Of a stretch of 64,000 nucleotides of DNA, positions 7,274 through 16,805 are shown one piece after another; the first letter of the stretch is position 1; each line of letters begins with the position of its first letter. The notes under the pieces were generated by a model, which was given only the letters and a program-made list of their open reading frames with translations, was not told the origin of the DNA and did not search any database. The stretch comes from Pseudomonadales bacterium (GTDB taxonomy: Bacteria > Pseudomonadota > Gammaproteobacteria > Pseudomonadales > Pseudohongiellaceae): contig JACKOJ010000005.1 in assembly GCA_024234325.1 (NCBI GenBank), forward strand, positions 1 through 64,000, read 5' to 3'. The position numbers and the translations under genes were made by a program.

Positions 7274-8683
7274 ATGTCCGAAGCGTTTGAGAAAAGCCGC
7301 AAGCCGGTGGACGCCGGTTCGCTGGCGTCCCTGAAGATGCCTCCCCATTCCGTGGAGGCTGAACAGGCTGTGCTCGGCGGTCTGATGCTGGACAATTCCG
7401 TGTGGGACACAGTGGTGGAAAAGCTCATCGAGGAAGACTTCTTCCGCACGGAGCACCAGTTGATCTTCCGGGTGATGCTGGTGCAGACAGAGGCCGACAA
7501 GCCACTGGATGTGGTGACCCTGGTCGAGGCCCTGGACAGCCGTGGCGAGCTCGATGCCGCCGGTGGGCTGGATTATCTCAGCGACCTCGCGAGCAATGCC
7601 CGCGGTTCTGCCAATATTGCTGCCTACACCGACATCATTGCCGAGCGCGCGAAGCTGCGCAAACTGATTCGCGTGGCCTACGAGATCGCCGACAGCGGAT
7701 ACAACCCGGCGGGCCAGCGTGCTGACGACGTGCTCGACGTTGCCGAACAGAAAGTGTTCCAGATTGCCGATGACCGTCCCAAGGAAGGCGGGCCACAGGC
7801 GATCAATCCCCTGCTGCAGGCGGCTGTTGGCCGCATCGACGAGCTGTTCCGGAGTGAGGGCGCGCTTACCGGTCTGCCCACGGGCTTCAAGGACCTTGAC
7901 GAGAAGACCTCCGGTTTGCAGAAGGCCGACCTGATCATCGTGGCCGGTCGTCCGTCCATGGGCAAAACCTCTTTCGCCATGAACCTGGCGGAGAACGCGC
8001 TGCTGCTGGCCGAGAAGCCGGTGCTGGTGTTCAGCCTCGAAATGCCGGCAGAGAGCCTGATCTTCCGTATGATCAGCTCCATCGGCAAGATCGACCAGAA
8101 GCGCCTGCGGACCGGCAAGCTCGAATCCGAAGACTGGCCCAAACTCACGGCGGCGGTCAGCAAGCTCAAGGACAAACCCCTGCTGATCGACGACAGCGTC
8201 GGCCTCAGCCCCATGGAGATGCGCTCCCGTGCCCGCCGCGTGGTGCGCGAACACGGGCAGCTCGGTCTTATCGTCGTGGATTATCTTCAGCTCATGCAGA
8301 TCAAGGGCTACGGCGACAACCGCGTGGGCGAGATCTCGGAGATCTCCCGCTCACTCAAGACCATGGCACGGGAATTCCAGTGCCCGGTCATTGCCCTCTC
8401 GCAGCTCAACCGCAGCCTGGAACAGCGCCCGAACAAGCGGCCCGTGATGTCGGACCTGCGGGAATCGGGCGCCATCGAGCAGGACGCAGACATCATTACC
8501 TTCGTCTATCGCGACGAGGTGTACCACGAAGACACCCAGGACAAGGGCGTGGCCGAGATCATCATCGGCAAGCAGCGTAACGGCCCGATCGGCACCGTGC
8601 GTCTCGGCTTCCTGGGGCAGTTCACCCGGTTCGAAAATCTGGCGCGGCAGGATTACGATGAAAGCTATACCCACGGCGAGTGA
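7274..8683 (+). CDS. dnaB: Replicative DNA helicase DnaB
   Basis: DnaB is the hexameric 5'-3' helicase of the replication fork. The 469-aa protein has the N-terminal DnaG-interacting domain (residues about 15-120; PHSVEAEQAVLGGLMLD) and the RecA-like domain from about 195. It carries Walker A GRPSMGKTSFAMN, Walker B LIVVDYLQLM and the arginine-finger region LRESGAIEQDADII. Length is that of E. coli DnaB (471). No Shine-Dalgarno is visible and a REP unit sits immediately upstream. The 3' end overlaps alr by 26 bases. A DnaT-like/P-like loader pair lies at 47437-49147. Confidence 0.98.
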   Translation: MSEAFEKSRKPVDAGSLASLKMPPHSVEAEQAVLGGLMLDNSVWDTVVEKLIEEDFFRTEHQLIFRVMLVQTEADKPLDVVTLVEALDSRGELDAAGGLDYLSDLASNARGSANIAAYTDIIAERAKLRKLIRVAYEIADSGYNPAGQRADDVLDVAEQKVFQIADDRPKEGGPQAINPLLQAAVGRIDELFRSEGALTGLPTGFKDLDEKTSGLQKADLIIVAGRPSMGKTSFAMNLAENALLLAEKPVLVFSLEMPAESLIFRMISSIGKIDQKRLRTGKLESEDWPKLTAAVSKLKDKPLLIDDSVGLSPMEMRSRARRVVREHGQLGLIVVDYLQLMQIKGYGDNRVGEISEISRSLKTMAREFQCPVIALSQLNRSLEQRPNKRPVMSDLRESGAIEQDADIITFVYRDEVYHEDTQDKGVAEIIIGKQRNGPIGTVRLGFLGQFTRFENLARQDYDESYTHGE

Positions 8684-9818
8684 TTCCCGTGCCTGGGCGA
8701 CCATCGACCTGACGGCCCTGCAGAACAACCTTGAGCGGGCGCGCGCATTCCGCCCCGATGCCCATGTGGTGGCGGTGGTGAAGGCCAATGCCTATGGCCA
8801 CGGCGCACTGCCGGTTGCCCATGCCCTGCGCTCCCGTCTGCGCGCGGGCGACTGTTTTGGCGTCGCCAGCCTGGATGAAGCCCTGGAGCTGCGTAACAGC
8901 GGTCTGACCGAGCCGATTCTGCTGCTCGAAGGGGTCTTCGATGCGCAGCAGCAGGCGGTCGCGGTCGAGCAGTCCTGCTCCCTGGTCATCCACTCTCTTT
9001 TCCAGCTCGATCTGCTGCAGCAGTATCTCGCCGCCAATCCCGCTCCGGCAGCGTCCCTCACCGTCTGGCTCAAGATCGATACCGGCATGCACCGGCTCGG
9101 ACTCAGCCCGCAGGAATTTGCGCAGGTGTGGCAGGCTCTCGCGGGCGAGGCGGCTGTCGGCAAGCGCATCATCATGTCCCATTTTGCCTGCGCCGATGAT
9201 ATCGGCAGCGACATGACGGCACGTCAGCTTGCCCTGCTCGAACGCACACTGGACGCAGCAGGCGTGGCGCAGGAACAGCGGGAGATCAGCGTGGCGGCAT
9301 CCTCCGGCATTCAGTTATGGCCGCAGTCCCATTACCAGTGGCTGCGCCCCGGCATCATGCTGTATGGCGGCACGGCGGTGGCGGGCGAATATGCAATAGA
9401 GCGCGGCATCGCGCCGGTGATGACGCTCAAGGCGCGCCTGATTGCCATCAAGCAGGTGGCGGCTGGCGAGAGTATTGGCTATGGCGCCTCCCATGTTTGC
9501 GAGCGCGAGCAACGCATTGGTGTCATCTCGATTGGCTATGGTGACGGGTATCCGCGGCGGATGCCCGGGGGCACTCCCGTACTGGTGAAGTGCCAGGTGG
9601 CGGGGCAGAGCCGCACGCGTCAGGTTCCCCTGTGCGGACGCGTGTCCATGGACATGACCATCGTGGACCTGACGGATTGCCCGGATGCGCGGGTGGGGGA
9701 TGAAGTCGTGCTGTGGGGGGAAGGCCTGCCCGCCGACGAGATCGCGCAGCGCTGCGGCACCATCGCCTACGAACTTTTCTGCCAGGTCACCCCACGGGTG
9801 CACTTCATCTATGCTTAG
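8658..9818 (+). CDS. alr: Alanine racemase
   Basis: This PLP-dependent enzyme converts L- to D-alanine for peptidoglycan. The 386-aa protein has the fold-III barrel with PLP lysine K42 in AVVKANAYGHGA. The C-terminal beta domain carries the catalytic tyrosine region GYGDGYPRRMPGG and the motif LCGRVSMDMTIVDL. The ATG lies inside dnaB (26-base overlap), which implies coupled translation. Some residues between strands are longer than in DadX, but nothing essential is missing. Confidence 0.96.
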   Translation: MKAIPTASDSRAWATIDLTALQNNLERARAFRPDAHVVAVVKANAYGHGALPVAHALRSRLRAGDCFGVASLDEALELRNSGLTEPILLLEGVFDAQQQAVAVEQSCSLVIHSLFQLDLLQQYLAANPAPAASLTVWLKIDTGMHRLGLSPQEFAQVWQALAGEAAVGKRIIMSHFACADDIGSDMTARQLALLERTLDAAGVAQEQREISVAASSGIQLWPQSHYQWLRPGIMLYGGTAVAGEYAIERGIAPVMTLKARLIAIKQVAAGESIGYGASHVCEREQRIGVISIGYGDGYPRRMPGGTPVLVKCQVAGQSRTRQVPLCGRVSMDMTIVDLTDCPDARVGDEVVLWGEGLPADEIAQRCGTIAYELFCQVTPRVHFIYA

Positions 9819-9851
9819 CAGGCACGGGTACAGCGTGATAAAGGAAGCGCC

Positions 9852-11231
9852 ATGGCAAAGGTAAAGACGGCCTATGTGTGCTCCGAATGCGGAGCGGAAC
9901 ATGGGCAATGGCAGGGGCAGTGCGCGGCCTGCAAGGAATGGAACACGCTGACGCGGATTTCCCTCGGCGGCTCCGCCTCGCCTGCTGCCAAGCCGGACTT
10001 CCGTCGCCAGGGTTACTCCGGGGTGACGTCAGCCGTGCAGGATCTGTCGGAAATTGACCTCGCTGCCGTGCCGCGCGTCAGCACGACGCTGTCCGAACTC
10101 GACCGGGTGCTGGGCGGCGGGCTGGTGCCGGGTTCCGCGATCCTCATCGGCGGCAATCCCGGGGCGGGCAAGAGCACCCTGCTGCTGCAGGTGATGTGTC
10201 TGCTGGCGCAGCAGACCTCGGCTCTTTATGTCACCGGCGAAGAATCCCTGCAGCAGGTAGGCATGCGTGCGCGCCGTCTCGGTCTGCCGGAGCAGAATCT
10301 GAAGCTGCTGGCGGAGACCAATGTCGAGACCATCTGCCAGGTCGCGCAGCAGCACCAACCGAAACTGCTGGTGGTGGACTCCATACAGGTCATGCACAGT
10401 GCCGACATCCCTTCGGCGCCGGGCAGTGTGTCCCAGGTGCGCGAATGTGCGGCCTACCTGATTCAGTACGCCAAGCAGACCAACACCGTGCTGTTCCTCG
10501 TCGGTCACGTGACCAAGGACGGCAATCTCGCCGGGCCCAAGGTGCTGGAGCACATGATCGACTGCTTCCTGATGCTCGACGGCAGCAGTGACAGCAAGTA
10601 CCGCACCCTGCGCGGCCAGAAGAACCGCTTCGGCGCCGTCAACGAGCTGGGCGTGTTCGCCATGACCGAGAAAGGGCTGAAGGAGGTCAAGAACCCCTCG
10701 GCGATCTTCCTGGCGCGCACCGAGGAACCCAGTGCGGGCTCGGTAGTAATGGTGCTCTGGGAAGGCACACGACCGCTGCTGGTGGAGATTCAGGCCTTGG
10801 TGGACGGCACGCAGCTCGGCAATCCCCGGCGTCTTGCCGTGGGCCTGGAACAGAACCGGCTGGCCATGCTGCTGGCGGTTCTGCACCGCCATGGCGGGGT
10901 CTATATGGCGGACCAGGACGTCTTCGTGAACGTGGTGGGCGGCGTGCGGGTCACTGAGACCAGTGCCGACCTGGCGCTGATTCTGGCCATCGTTTCCAGC
11001 TTCCGCGACCGCATTCTGCCGCAGGACCTGGTGGTGTTCGGCGAGGTCGGCCTGGCGGGAGAAATCCGGCCTGTGCCCAGCGGCCATGAACGACTGCTGG
11101 AAGCGGCCAAGCACGGCTTCAAGCGGGCAATCGTGCCCAAGGCCAATGCCCCCAAGGCAGGCGTGAACGGCATGCGCATCATCGGGGTCAGCCGTCTGGC
11201 GGAAGCCATCGACGCCATGCAGGAAGGTTGA
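9852..11231 (+). CDS. radA: DNA repair protein RadA
   Basis: RadA is a RecA-related, DnaB-like ATPase that drives branch migration during recombination. The 459-aa protein begins with a four-cysteine zinc finger (CSECGAEHGQW...CAACKEW, residues about 10-30). It continues with Walker A GGNPGAGKSTLL near residue 98 and the RadA-specific KNRFG motif (GQKNRFGAVNELGVF) near 255. It ends in a Lon-protease-like domain (about 300-455). Length matches E. coli RadA (460). It sits 33 bases after alr with the Shine-Dalgarno AAGGAAG. Confidence 0.98.
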   Translation: MAKVKTAYVCSECGAEHGQWQGQCAACKEWNTLTRISLGGSASPAAKPDFRRQGYSGVTSAVQDLSEIDLAAVPRVSTTLSELDRVLGGGLVPGSAILIGGNPGAGKSTLLLQVMCLLAQQTSALYVTGEESLQQVGMRARRLGLPEQNLKLLAETNVETICQVAQQHQPKLLVVDSIQVMHSADIPSAPGSVSQVRECAAYLIQYAKQTNTVLFLVGHVTKDGNLAGPKVLEHMIDCFLMLDGSSDSKYRTLRGQKNRFGAVNELGVFAMTEKGLKEVKNPSAIFLARTEEPSAGSVVMVLWEGTRPLLVEIQALVDGTQLGNPRRLAVGLEQNRLAMLLAVLHRHGGVYMADQDVFVNVVGGVRVTETSADLALILAIVSSFRDRILPQDLVVFGEVGLAGEIRPVPSGHERLLEAAKHGFKRAIVPKANAPKAGVNGMRIIGVSRLAEAIDAMQEG

Positions 11232-11339
11232 ACGGAAGTTCTTGAGAACAGGAAGTTGGTATTTTTGGCCGTCTGCCAGACAATAGTCGCGTGGATGTGT
11301 AAAACCCGCGCTTACCCGCAGGGATAAGCCGATTCGGAA

Positions 11340-12065
11340 GTGGCCCAGGAAATGACACTGATCGAAATTCTGCAGAACAACATTGGCAACGTCGCTGCCG
11401 TGGCGTGGTTTCTCCTGTGCTTCCGGGGGTACTTCCGCTACACCGCGGCGCGCAGCATCGACACCCCCACACTGGCCTACGCCATGCACCGCTTCCGCAA
11501 GCAGTGGTTCCGCAAGGCCATGCGCCGGGACAACCGGATTGCCGACACCAACATCATTGCCAACCTTGAGCGCAATGTGTCCTTCTTCGCCTCTACCACC
11601 CTGTTCATTCTGGCGGGCCTGATGACCGTGCTGGGGACGTCCTCCGAGACGGTGATCATGATGCTCAGCGACATTCCCTTCTCGGACAACAACAGTCGTG
11701 GGGAATGGGAGATCAAGGTGCTGCTGCTGATCTGCCTGTTCGTCTATGCCTTCTTCAAGTTCACCTGGGGGCTGCGCCAGTTCGGCCAGGTCTCGGTGAT
11801 GCTGGGGGGCGTGCCCGAGCGCCACGAAAATGCCCCCGACGAGCTGATTGACCGGCACATCGAGAGCATTTCGACCATGGCCTCCAAGGCGGCCGGCAAT
11901 TTCAACAACGGGCTGCGCACCTATTACTTCAGCATGGCGGTGCTGGGCTGGTTCGTGAACTACTGGGTGTTCATGTTCCTGTCGGCCTGGGTCGTGGCCG
12001 TGCTCTATCGCCGGGAGTTCCGTTCCGACACCCTGGCGATCATGATGTCCAACCTGCCGGATTGA
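11340..12065 (+). CDS. DUF599 family membrane protein
   Basis: The roughly 240-aa protein has about four hydrophobic segments: NVAAVAWFLLCFRGYFRY near residues 15-32, FFASTTLFILAGLMTVLG near 80-97, VLLLICLFVYAFFKF near 123-137, and a C-terminal pair about 195-225. This fits the DUF599 (YqfL-like) group of uncharacterised inner-membrane proteins. The start is either the GTG at 11340 or, more conventionally, the ATG at 11352; neither has a well-spaced ribosome-binding site. It stands alone between radA and the cystine symporter. No function can be assigned. Confidence 0.8.
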   Translation: MAQEMTLIEILQNNIGNVAAVAWFLLCFRGYFRYTAARSIDTPTLAYAMHRFRKQWFRKAMRRDNRIADTNIIANLERNVSFFASTTLFILAGLMTVLGTSSETVIMMLSDIPFSDNNSRGEWEIKVLLLICLFVYAFFKFTWGLRQFGQVSVMLGGVPERHENAPDELIDRHIESISTMASKAAGNFNNGLRTYYFSMAVLGWFVNYWVFMFLSAWVVAVLYRREFRSDTLAIMMSNLPD

Positions 12066-12169
12066 GGGTGTAACAAGCCGGGGTGAATCTCGTCCTTGTC
12101 AGTAGGCCACTTGTAAGTAGGCCTTAGCTGGTTTACTTTCACGGCATACTAATAAAACGAGTACTCATC

Positions 12170-13555
12170 ATGCATCTATCTACCGCATTCAATCTCGTCG
12201 TCTTCTGTGCACTGCTGTTCCTCATCTACCACTTCAGCACCAAGTCCCAGAGTCTTTCCCGTCGTGTCTTTACCGGCCTGGTGCTGGGGCTGATCTACGG
12301 TTTTGCCTTGCAACTGCTCTATGGCACCGGGACGGAGGTCATGAACGAGACCCTGAACTGGACCAATCTGGTGGGCGATATCTATGTCCGCCTGCTGCGG
12401 ATGATCATCATGCCGTTGATTCTGGTCACCATGATTGCCTCGGTACTGAAAATGGATGCGATTGCCTCGGTCGGCAAGATCGGGGTGTCGATTGTGGGCA
12501 TGCTGGTGCTGACGACAGCCATCGCGGCGCTTATCGGCATTGGCATCACCCTGATCACCGGCCTGAGTGCAGAGGGCATGGTGGCCGGGGCGCGCGAGCT
12601 GGCAAGAGCGGATGTGCTGGAAGTGCGACGTGGCACTGTGAGCGGACTCACGCTGCCGGATGTGATCGCGAGTTTCGTGCCCACCAATATTTTCAATGAC
12701 CTGACCGAGGCGCGGGACAACTCGATTATTGCCGTCGTGATCTTTGGCATTCTCAGTGGCATCGCCGCCCTGCTGGTGAGCAAGGACAATCCGGAACAGG
12801 GCGCCACCATCAAGTCTTTCGTGGATGCAGTGCAGGCCGTGGTCATGAAGCTGGTCCGCATGGTCATGGGGCTGACACCCTACGGCATTCTCGCACTGAT
12901 GACCTACGTGGTGGCCAGTTCCGACGCGGAAGACATTCTGAACCTGATCAGCTTCGTGCTGGCGTCCTACACTGCCATTCTGATCATGTTCGGGGTGCAT
13001 TCGCTGTTCATCATGGGCACCGGCATGAATGTGCGCGCCTATTTCCAGAAGATCTGGCCCGTGCTCAGTTTTGCCTTCGCCACGCGCAGTTCTGCGGCAA
13101 CGATTCCGCTGACCGTCAGGGCGCAGGTGGAGGAGCTGAGAGTGCCGGCGCCGGTGGCCAACCTGGCGGCCAGTTTTGGTGCCACTATCGGGCAGAACGG
13201 TTGCGCCGGCATCTACCCGGCCATGCTGGCCGTGATGGTGGCGCCGACGGTGGGCGTGGACCCGACCGATTTCATGTTCATCCTGTCCCTGGTGGCCATC
13301 ATTGCCATCAGCTCTTTCGGGGTGGCCGGCGTGGGTGGCGGGGCGACCTTTGCCGCACTGATCGTGCTGTCCGCGATGGACCTGCCGATCACCGTGGTGG
13401 CGCTGCTGATTTCCATTGAGCCACTGATTGATATGGCGCGTACTGCACTGAACGTGAACGGCGCCATCACCAGCGGCGTGGTGACGACGAAGCTGTTGTC
13501 CATGCAGACAGATGGCGCGGTAGAGATGTCGGTAGAAGGGGCTGCGAAGGCATAG
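12170..13555 (+). CDS. tcyP: L-cystine symporter, TcyP/YdjN type (DAACS family)
   Basis: Members of this family import L-cystine with Na+ or H+ across the inner membrane. The 461-aa protein has the eight-helix, two-hairpin glutamate-transporter fold. Conserved pieces are RSSAATIPLTV (the serine-rich hairpin), FGATIGQNGCAGIYPAMLAV and GVAGVGGGATFAALIVL, and SIEPLIDMARTALNVNGA near the C-terminus. The GQNGCAG and IDMARTALNV motifs match E. coli YdjN/TcyP more closely than GltP or DctA, and length is the same (463). It is a single gene, convergent with the decarboxylase at 13604. Confidence 0.88.
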   Translation: MHLSTAFNLVVFCALLFLIYHFSTKSQSLSRRVFTGLVLGLIYGFALQLLYGTGTEVMNETLNWTNLVGDIYVRLLRMIIMPLILVTMIASVLKMDAIASVGKIGVSIVGMLVLTTAIAALIGIGITLITGLSAEGMVAGARELARADVLEVRRGTVSGLTLPDVIASFVPTNIFNDLTEARDNSIIAVVIFGILSGIAALLVSKDNPEQGATIKSFVDAVQAVVMKLVRMVMGLTPYGILALMTYVVASSDAEDILNLISFVLASYTAILIMFGVHSLFIMGTGMNVRAYFQKIWPVLSFAFATRSSAATIPLTVRAQVEELRVPAPVANLAASFGATIGQNGCAGIYPAMLAVMVAPTVGVDPTDFMFILSLVAIIAISSFGVAGVGGGATFAALIVLSAMDLPITVVALLISIEPLIDMARTALNVNGAITSGVVTTKLLSMQTDGAVEMSVEGAAKA

Positions 13556-13577
13556 TGCCGACGCAGCACCCGAAGGG

Positions 13578-13600
13578 CAGGGCCTGGCGAGCAGGCCCTG
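13578..13600. terminator. Hairpin between convergent tcyP and the decarboxylase gene
   Basis: CAGGGCCTG (13578-13586) pairs perfectly with CAGGCCCTG (13592-13600) around a five-base loop. No T-run follows on either strand, so bidirectional termination is plausible but not certain. Confidence 0.5.
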
Positions 13601-13603
13601 TCG

Positions 13604-14776
13604 TCAGACGAAGTAGGACTTCAGCGGCGGGAAGCCGTTGAATTCGATGGCGCTGTAGCTGGTGGTGTAGGCCCCGGCGGACAGCCAGTACATGCGATCC
13701 TCGATGGCCAGATTCAGCGGCAGGCCGTATTTGTAGTGTTCGTACATGATGTCGGCGCTGTCACAGGTCGGCCCCGCAATCACCACCTCTTCCAGTTCCC
13801 CGTGTTTCTCCACATAGATCGGATACTTGATGCACTCGTCCAGGGTCTCGATGAGGCCGGAGAACTTGCCGACGTCAGTAAAGATCCAGCGTTGCAGGGC
13901 GGTGTGGGACTTGCGGGAGATCAGCACCACTTCGGATACCAGCACGCCGGCGTTGGAGATCAGGGAGCGGCCAGGTTCCAGAATGATTTCCGGGAAGTCT
14001 TCGCCGAAGTCTTCCTCGATGAAACGGGTGATTTCCTCGGCGTAGGTGTCGAGGTCGTTGGCGCGGTTGATGTAGTTGGCCGGGAAGCCACCGCCCAGGT
14101 TGACCATCTTGAGGGTGATGTTGTCCTCTTCCTGAAGACGCTCGAAGATCACTTTCACCTTGCCGATCGCCGCGTCCCAGGCACCGATGTCGCGCTGCTG
14201 GGAGCCCACGTGGAAGGACACGCCATAGGGCTCCAGGCCCAGGTCACGGGCGAGCACCAGCAGGTCCATGGCCATGTCGCTCTGGCAGCCGAACTTGCGG
14301 GAGAGCGGCCAGTCTGCCGTGCCGCTGCCTTCCGTCAGGATGCGGACATAGACGCGGGAGCCGGGGGCTGCCTTGGCGATATTGCGCACATCCGCTTCGG
14401 AATCCGTGGCGTACATACGCACGCCCTTCTCGTAGAAGTAGCGGATATCCTTGCTTTTCTTGATGGTGTTGCCGTAGCTGCAGCGGTCGGCACCCACATT
14501 CAGTGACAGCAGTTTGTCCAGTTCGTAGATGGAGGCAACATCGAAATTGGAGCCTCGGTCACGCAGGGCGGAGATCACCTCGGGGGCAGGGTTGGCCTTG
14601 ACCGCATAGTACACGCTCGCGTAGGGGAAGAGCTCTCTCAGGGTGTCGTAAGAGTTCTCGATTGTCTTTATGTCGATGACGACAAACGGGGTATCCTTGG
14701 TATCTGCCAAGTCTTTGATACGTTTGAAGGTTTCCGCATCGTAATAGTCTTCCACGCGAGTGTATTCTGTGTTCAT
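13604..14776 (-). CDS. speC: Ornithine/lysine decarboxylase, PLP fold-III (SpeC type)
   Basis: The enzyme decarboxylates ornithine to putrescine, and in some relatives lysine to cadaverine, using PLP. The 390-aa protein matches the eukaryote-like ODC group found in Pseudomonas and Vibrio. It has PLP lysine K60 in YYAVKANPAP, the glycine-rich loop VNLGGGFPANY near residue 227, EPGRSLISNAG near 270 and the catalytic-cysteine motif GPTCDSADIM near 335. Substrate preference between ornithine and lysine cannot be told by eye. A good promoter lies upstream at 14839-14866. A polyamine-sensing NspS/MbaA-like pair occurs at 59175-62568. Confidence 0.9.
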   Translation of the reverse strand: MNTEYTRVEDYYDAETFKRIKDLADTKDTPFVVIDIKTIENSYDTLRELFPYASVYYAVKANPAPEVISALRDRGSNFDVASIYELDKLLSLNVGADRCSYGNTIKKSKDIRYFYEKGVRMYATDSEADVRNIAKAAPGSRVYVRILTEGSGTADWPLSRKFGCQSDMAMDLLVLARDLGLEPYGVSFHVGSQQRDIGAWDAAIGKVKVIFERLQEEDNITLKMVNLGGGFPANYINRANDLDTYAEEITRFIEEDFGEDFPEIILEPGRSLISNAGVLVSEVVLISRKSHTALQRWIFTDVGKFSGLIETLDECIKYPIYVEKHGELEEVVIAGPTCDSADIMYEHYKYGLPLNLAIEDRMYWLSAGAYTTSYSAIEFNGFPPLKSYFV

Positions 14777-14838
14777 TGACGGTCTGGTCTCCTCCGTGGC
14801 GTATGCCGAGTTGAGGGGTGGTTTGGCGTTGGTGCGCT

Positions 14839-14866
14839 ATTGTAGCAAAGACACTCTGCAGGTAAA
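14839..14866 (-). promoter_or_regulatory. Candidate promoter of the decarboxylase gene
   Basis: On the minus strand TTTACC (14861-14866) and TACAAT (14839-14844) are 16 bp apart, 63 bases upstream of the ATG. The rest of the 283-base gap to mdlA (14777-15059) shows no gene; a TAGACT at 15000-15005 could be an mdlA -10 but lacks a clear -35. Confidence 0.45.
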
Positions 14867-15059
14867 TGCGCAATTGCACAATCCGGGCAATTCCGTGTTG
14901 TGGGCCTGCTCCTGCCGCCCTGCGATGCGGCTCAGGCTGTTGAAATCCCGAAGAAATCCTGGATGTGACGGGACGCACTCAAAACCCGGAAAACCCTGCT
15001 AGACTGCGCAGCTTTCCAGGGCCTGCAGGCGCCCGTCCTTTGCCTGTTCCGGTAATGCC

Positions 15060-16805
15060 ATGACTCTGTTCATCAAACTCGGCTGGTACTTCAGGTTGCA
15101 GTGGCGCCGCTACACCGCGGCGATCCTCATGCTGCTGGGGACCGATGTGCTCGAAATGAGCATTCCCTGGATTACGGGCCAGGTAATTGATCACGTGGTC
15201 GCGAACACGCTGAACAGCGGTCTGATGCTGCGCTACGTCGGCATCGTGGTGGCCATAGGGTTTCTGGTGTATGCCATGCGTTATTTGTGGCGGGTGTTTC
15301 TGTTTTACTCCTCGTTCCAGTTGGCCGAGACCATGCGGCAGCGGATCTACGCCCACATGACGAAGATGGCGCCGCAGTTTTTTGCCACCCATCGCACCGG
15401 AGACCTGATGGCGCGTGCCACCAATGATATCTCGGCACTGGAGATGACGGCCGGGGAAGGCGTGCTGTCGGGTATCGACGGCATGGTGACCGGAGTGCTG
15501 GTGGTTGCCATCATGACGGTCATGATTGACTGGCGTCTTACCCTGGTTGCCCTGCTGCCGTTTCCCTTCATGGCCTGGTATTTCATCATCATCGGCAAGC
15601 GTCTTCATATCGGCTTCCGCGATGCGCAGGAGCGCTTCTCTGATCTCAATGACCGTGTGCAGGAAAGCGTTTCCGGCATCCGCATGGTGCGGGCATTCGG
15701 ACGCGAGGCGATCGAGGATCAGGAGTTTCTGAACATTGCCGACAGCACGGCGGAGGCGAACATGCGCGTCGCGGCAACGGACTCACTGTACGATCCCGCC
15801 ATCTTCATCACCGTGGGTTCCTCGTTTCTGCTGTGTATCAGCATGGGAGCCTGGCTGGTGGAGCAGCAGGAGCTGACGCTGGGACAACTCACCAGCTTCA
15901 CCATGTACCTCGGCTTCCTGATCTGGCCGATGTTCGCCTATGGCTGGCTGCTCAATATTCTGGAGCGGGGGTCGGCGGCGTATGAGCGGATTCAGCAGTT
16001 GCTGGACACGGAATCTCCCGTGCGGGACGCAGGGACGCTGACCGGGGTGGCCAGTGCCGACATCGATTTCAATGTGGCCGCCTTCACTCACGCTGGCAGT
16101 GCAATGCCGGCACTTCATAACGTTCATATTCGGGTGAAGGCGGGTGAGACACTGGGCATTGTGGGGCCGACCGGCGCGGGCAAGACCACATTGGTGAATC
16201 TGCTCATGCGCTACTTCGATCACCCGGACTGTGATGTCCGCGTGGGCGGTGTGCCGGTGCAGTCGCTGACGCTGGAGGCGCTGCGCGGAATGATTGCGAT
16301 GGTGCCGCAGGATCCGTTTCTGTTCACGGCGACCATTGCCGAGAACATCGCACTGGGGAAGCCGGAGGCGACGCGGGAAGAAGTGCGTGCAGTGGCCGAG
16401 CTGGCCGCCATCGACAAGGACATTCTGCGCTTCCCCCTGGGCTACGAGACTCTGGTGGGTGAGCGGGGCATTACCCTTTCCGGCGGGCAGAAGCAGCGTA
16501 TTGCCATCGCCCGGGCCCTGCTGCTGGATGCGCCGATCCTGATTCTCGACGACGCACTGTCGGCGGTAGACGTGGAGACTGAGCGACGCATTCTGTCGCA
16601 TCTGCGTGAGGTGCGGGCCGACCGCACGAGCATCGTGCTGTGTCACCGTCTCTCCGCGGTCGAGGATGCACAGCAGATCGTTGTGCTTCATCACGGCGAA
16701 ATTGTGGAACGTGGCACCCATCAGAGCCTGTTGTCAGAGCAGGGCTGGTACGCCCGCATGGTCAACTATCAGAAACTGGAGCGAACCGTTGCATCAGGAC
16801 GATAA
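15060..16805 (+). CDS. mdlA: Multidrug-type ABC exporter half-transporter, MdlA-like
   Basis: The 581-aa protein has a six-helix ABC type-1 membrane domain (residues about 15-300) and an ATPase domain from about 335. The ATPase carries Walker A VGPTGAGKTTL, Q-loop MVPQDPF, signature ITLSGGQKQR and Walker B LILDDALSAVD. As in E. coli MdlA, the residue after the Walker B aspartate is Asp rather than the catalytic Glu, so one ATP site of the heterodimer is probably degenerate. The partner MdlB-like gene overlaps its 3' end by 17 bases. The exported substrate is unknown. Confidence 0.9.
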   Translation: MTLFIKLGWYFRLQWRRYTAAILMLLGTDVLEMSIPWITGQVIDHVVANTLNSGLMLRYVGIVVAIGFLVYAMRYLWRVFLFYSSFQLAETMRQRIYAHMTKMAPQFFATHRTGDLMARATNDISALEMTAGEGVLSGIDGMVTGVLVVAIMTVMIDWRLTLVALLPFPFMAWYFIIIGKRLHIGFRDAQERFSDLNDRVQESVSGIRMVRAFGREAIEDQEFLNIADSTAEANMRVAATDSLYDPAIFITVGSSFLLCISMGAWLVEQQELTLGQLTSFTMYLGFLIWPMFAYGWLLNILERGSAAYERIQQLLDTESPVRDAGTLTGVASADIDFNVAAFTHAGSAMPALHNVHIRVKAGETLGIVGPTGAGKTTLVNLLMRYFDHPDCDVRVGGVPVQSLTLEALRGMIAMVPQDPFLFTATIAENIALGKPEATREEVRAVAELAAIDKDILRFPLGYETLVGERGITLSGGQKQRIAIARALLLDAPILILDDALSAVDVETERRILSHLREVRADRTSIVLCHRLSAVEDAQQIVVLHHGEIVERGTHQSLLSEQGWYARMVNYQKLERTVASGR

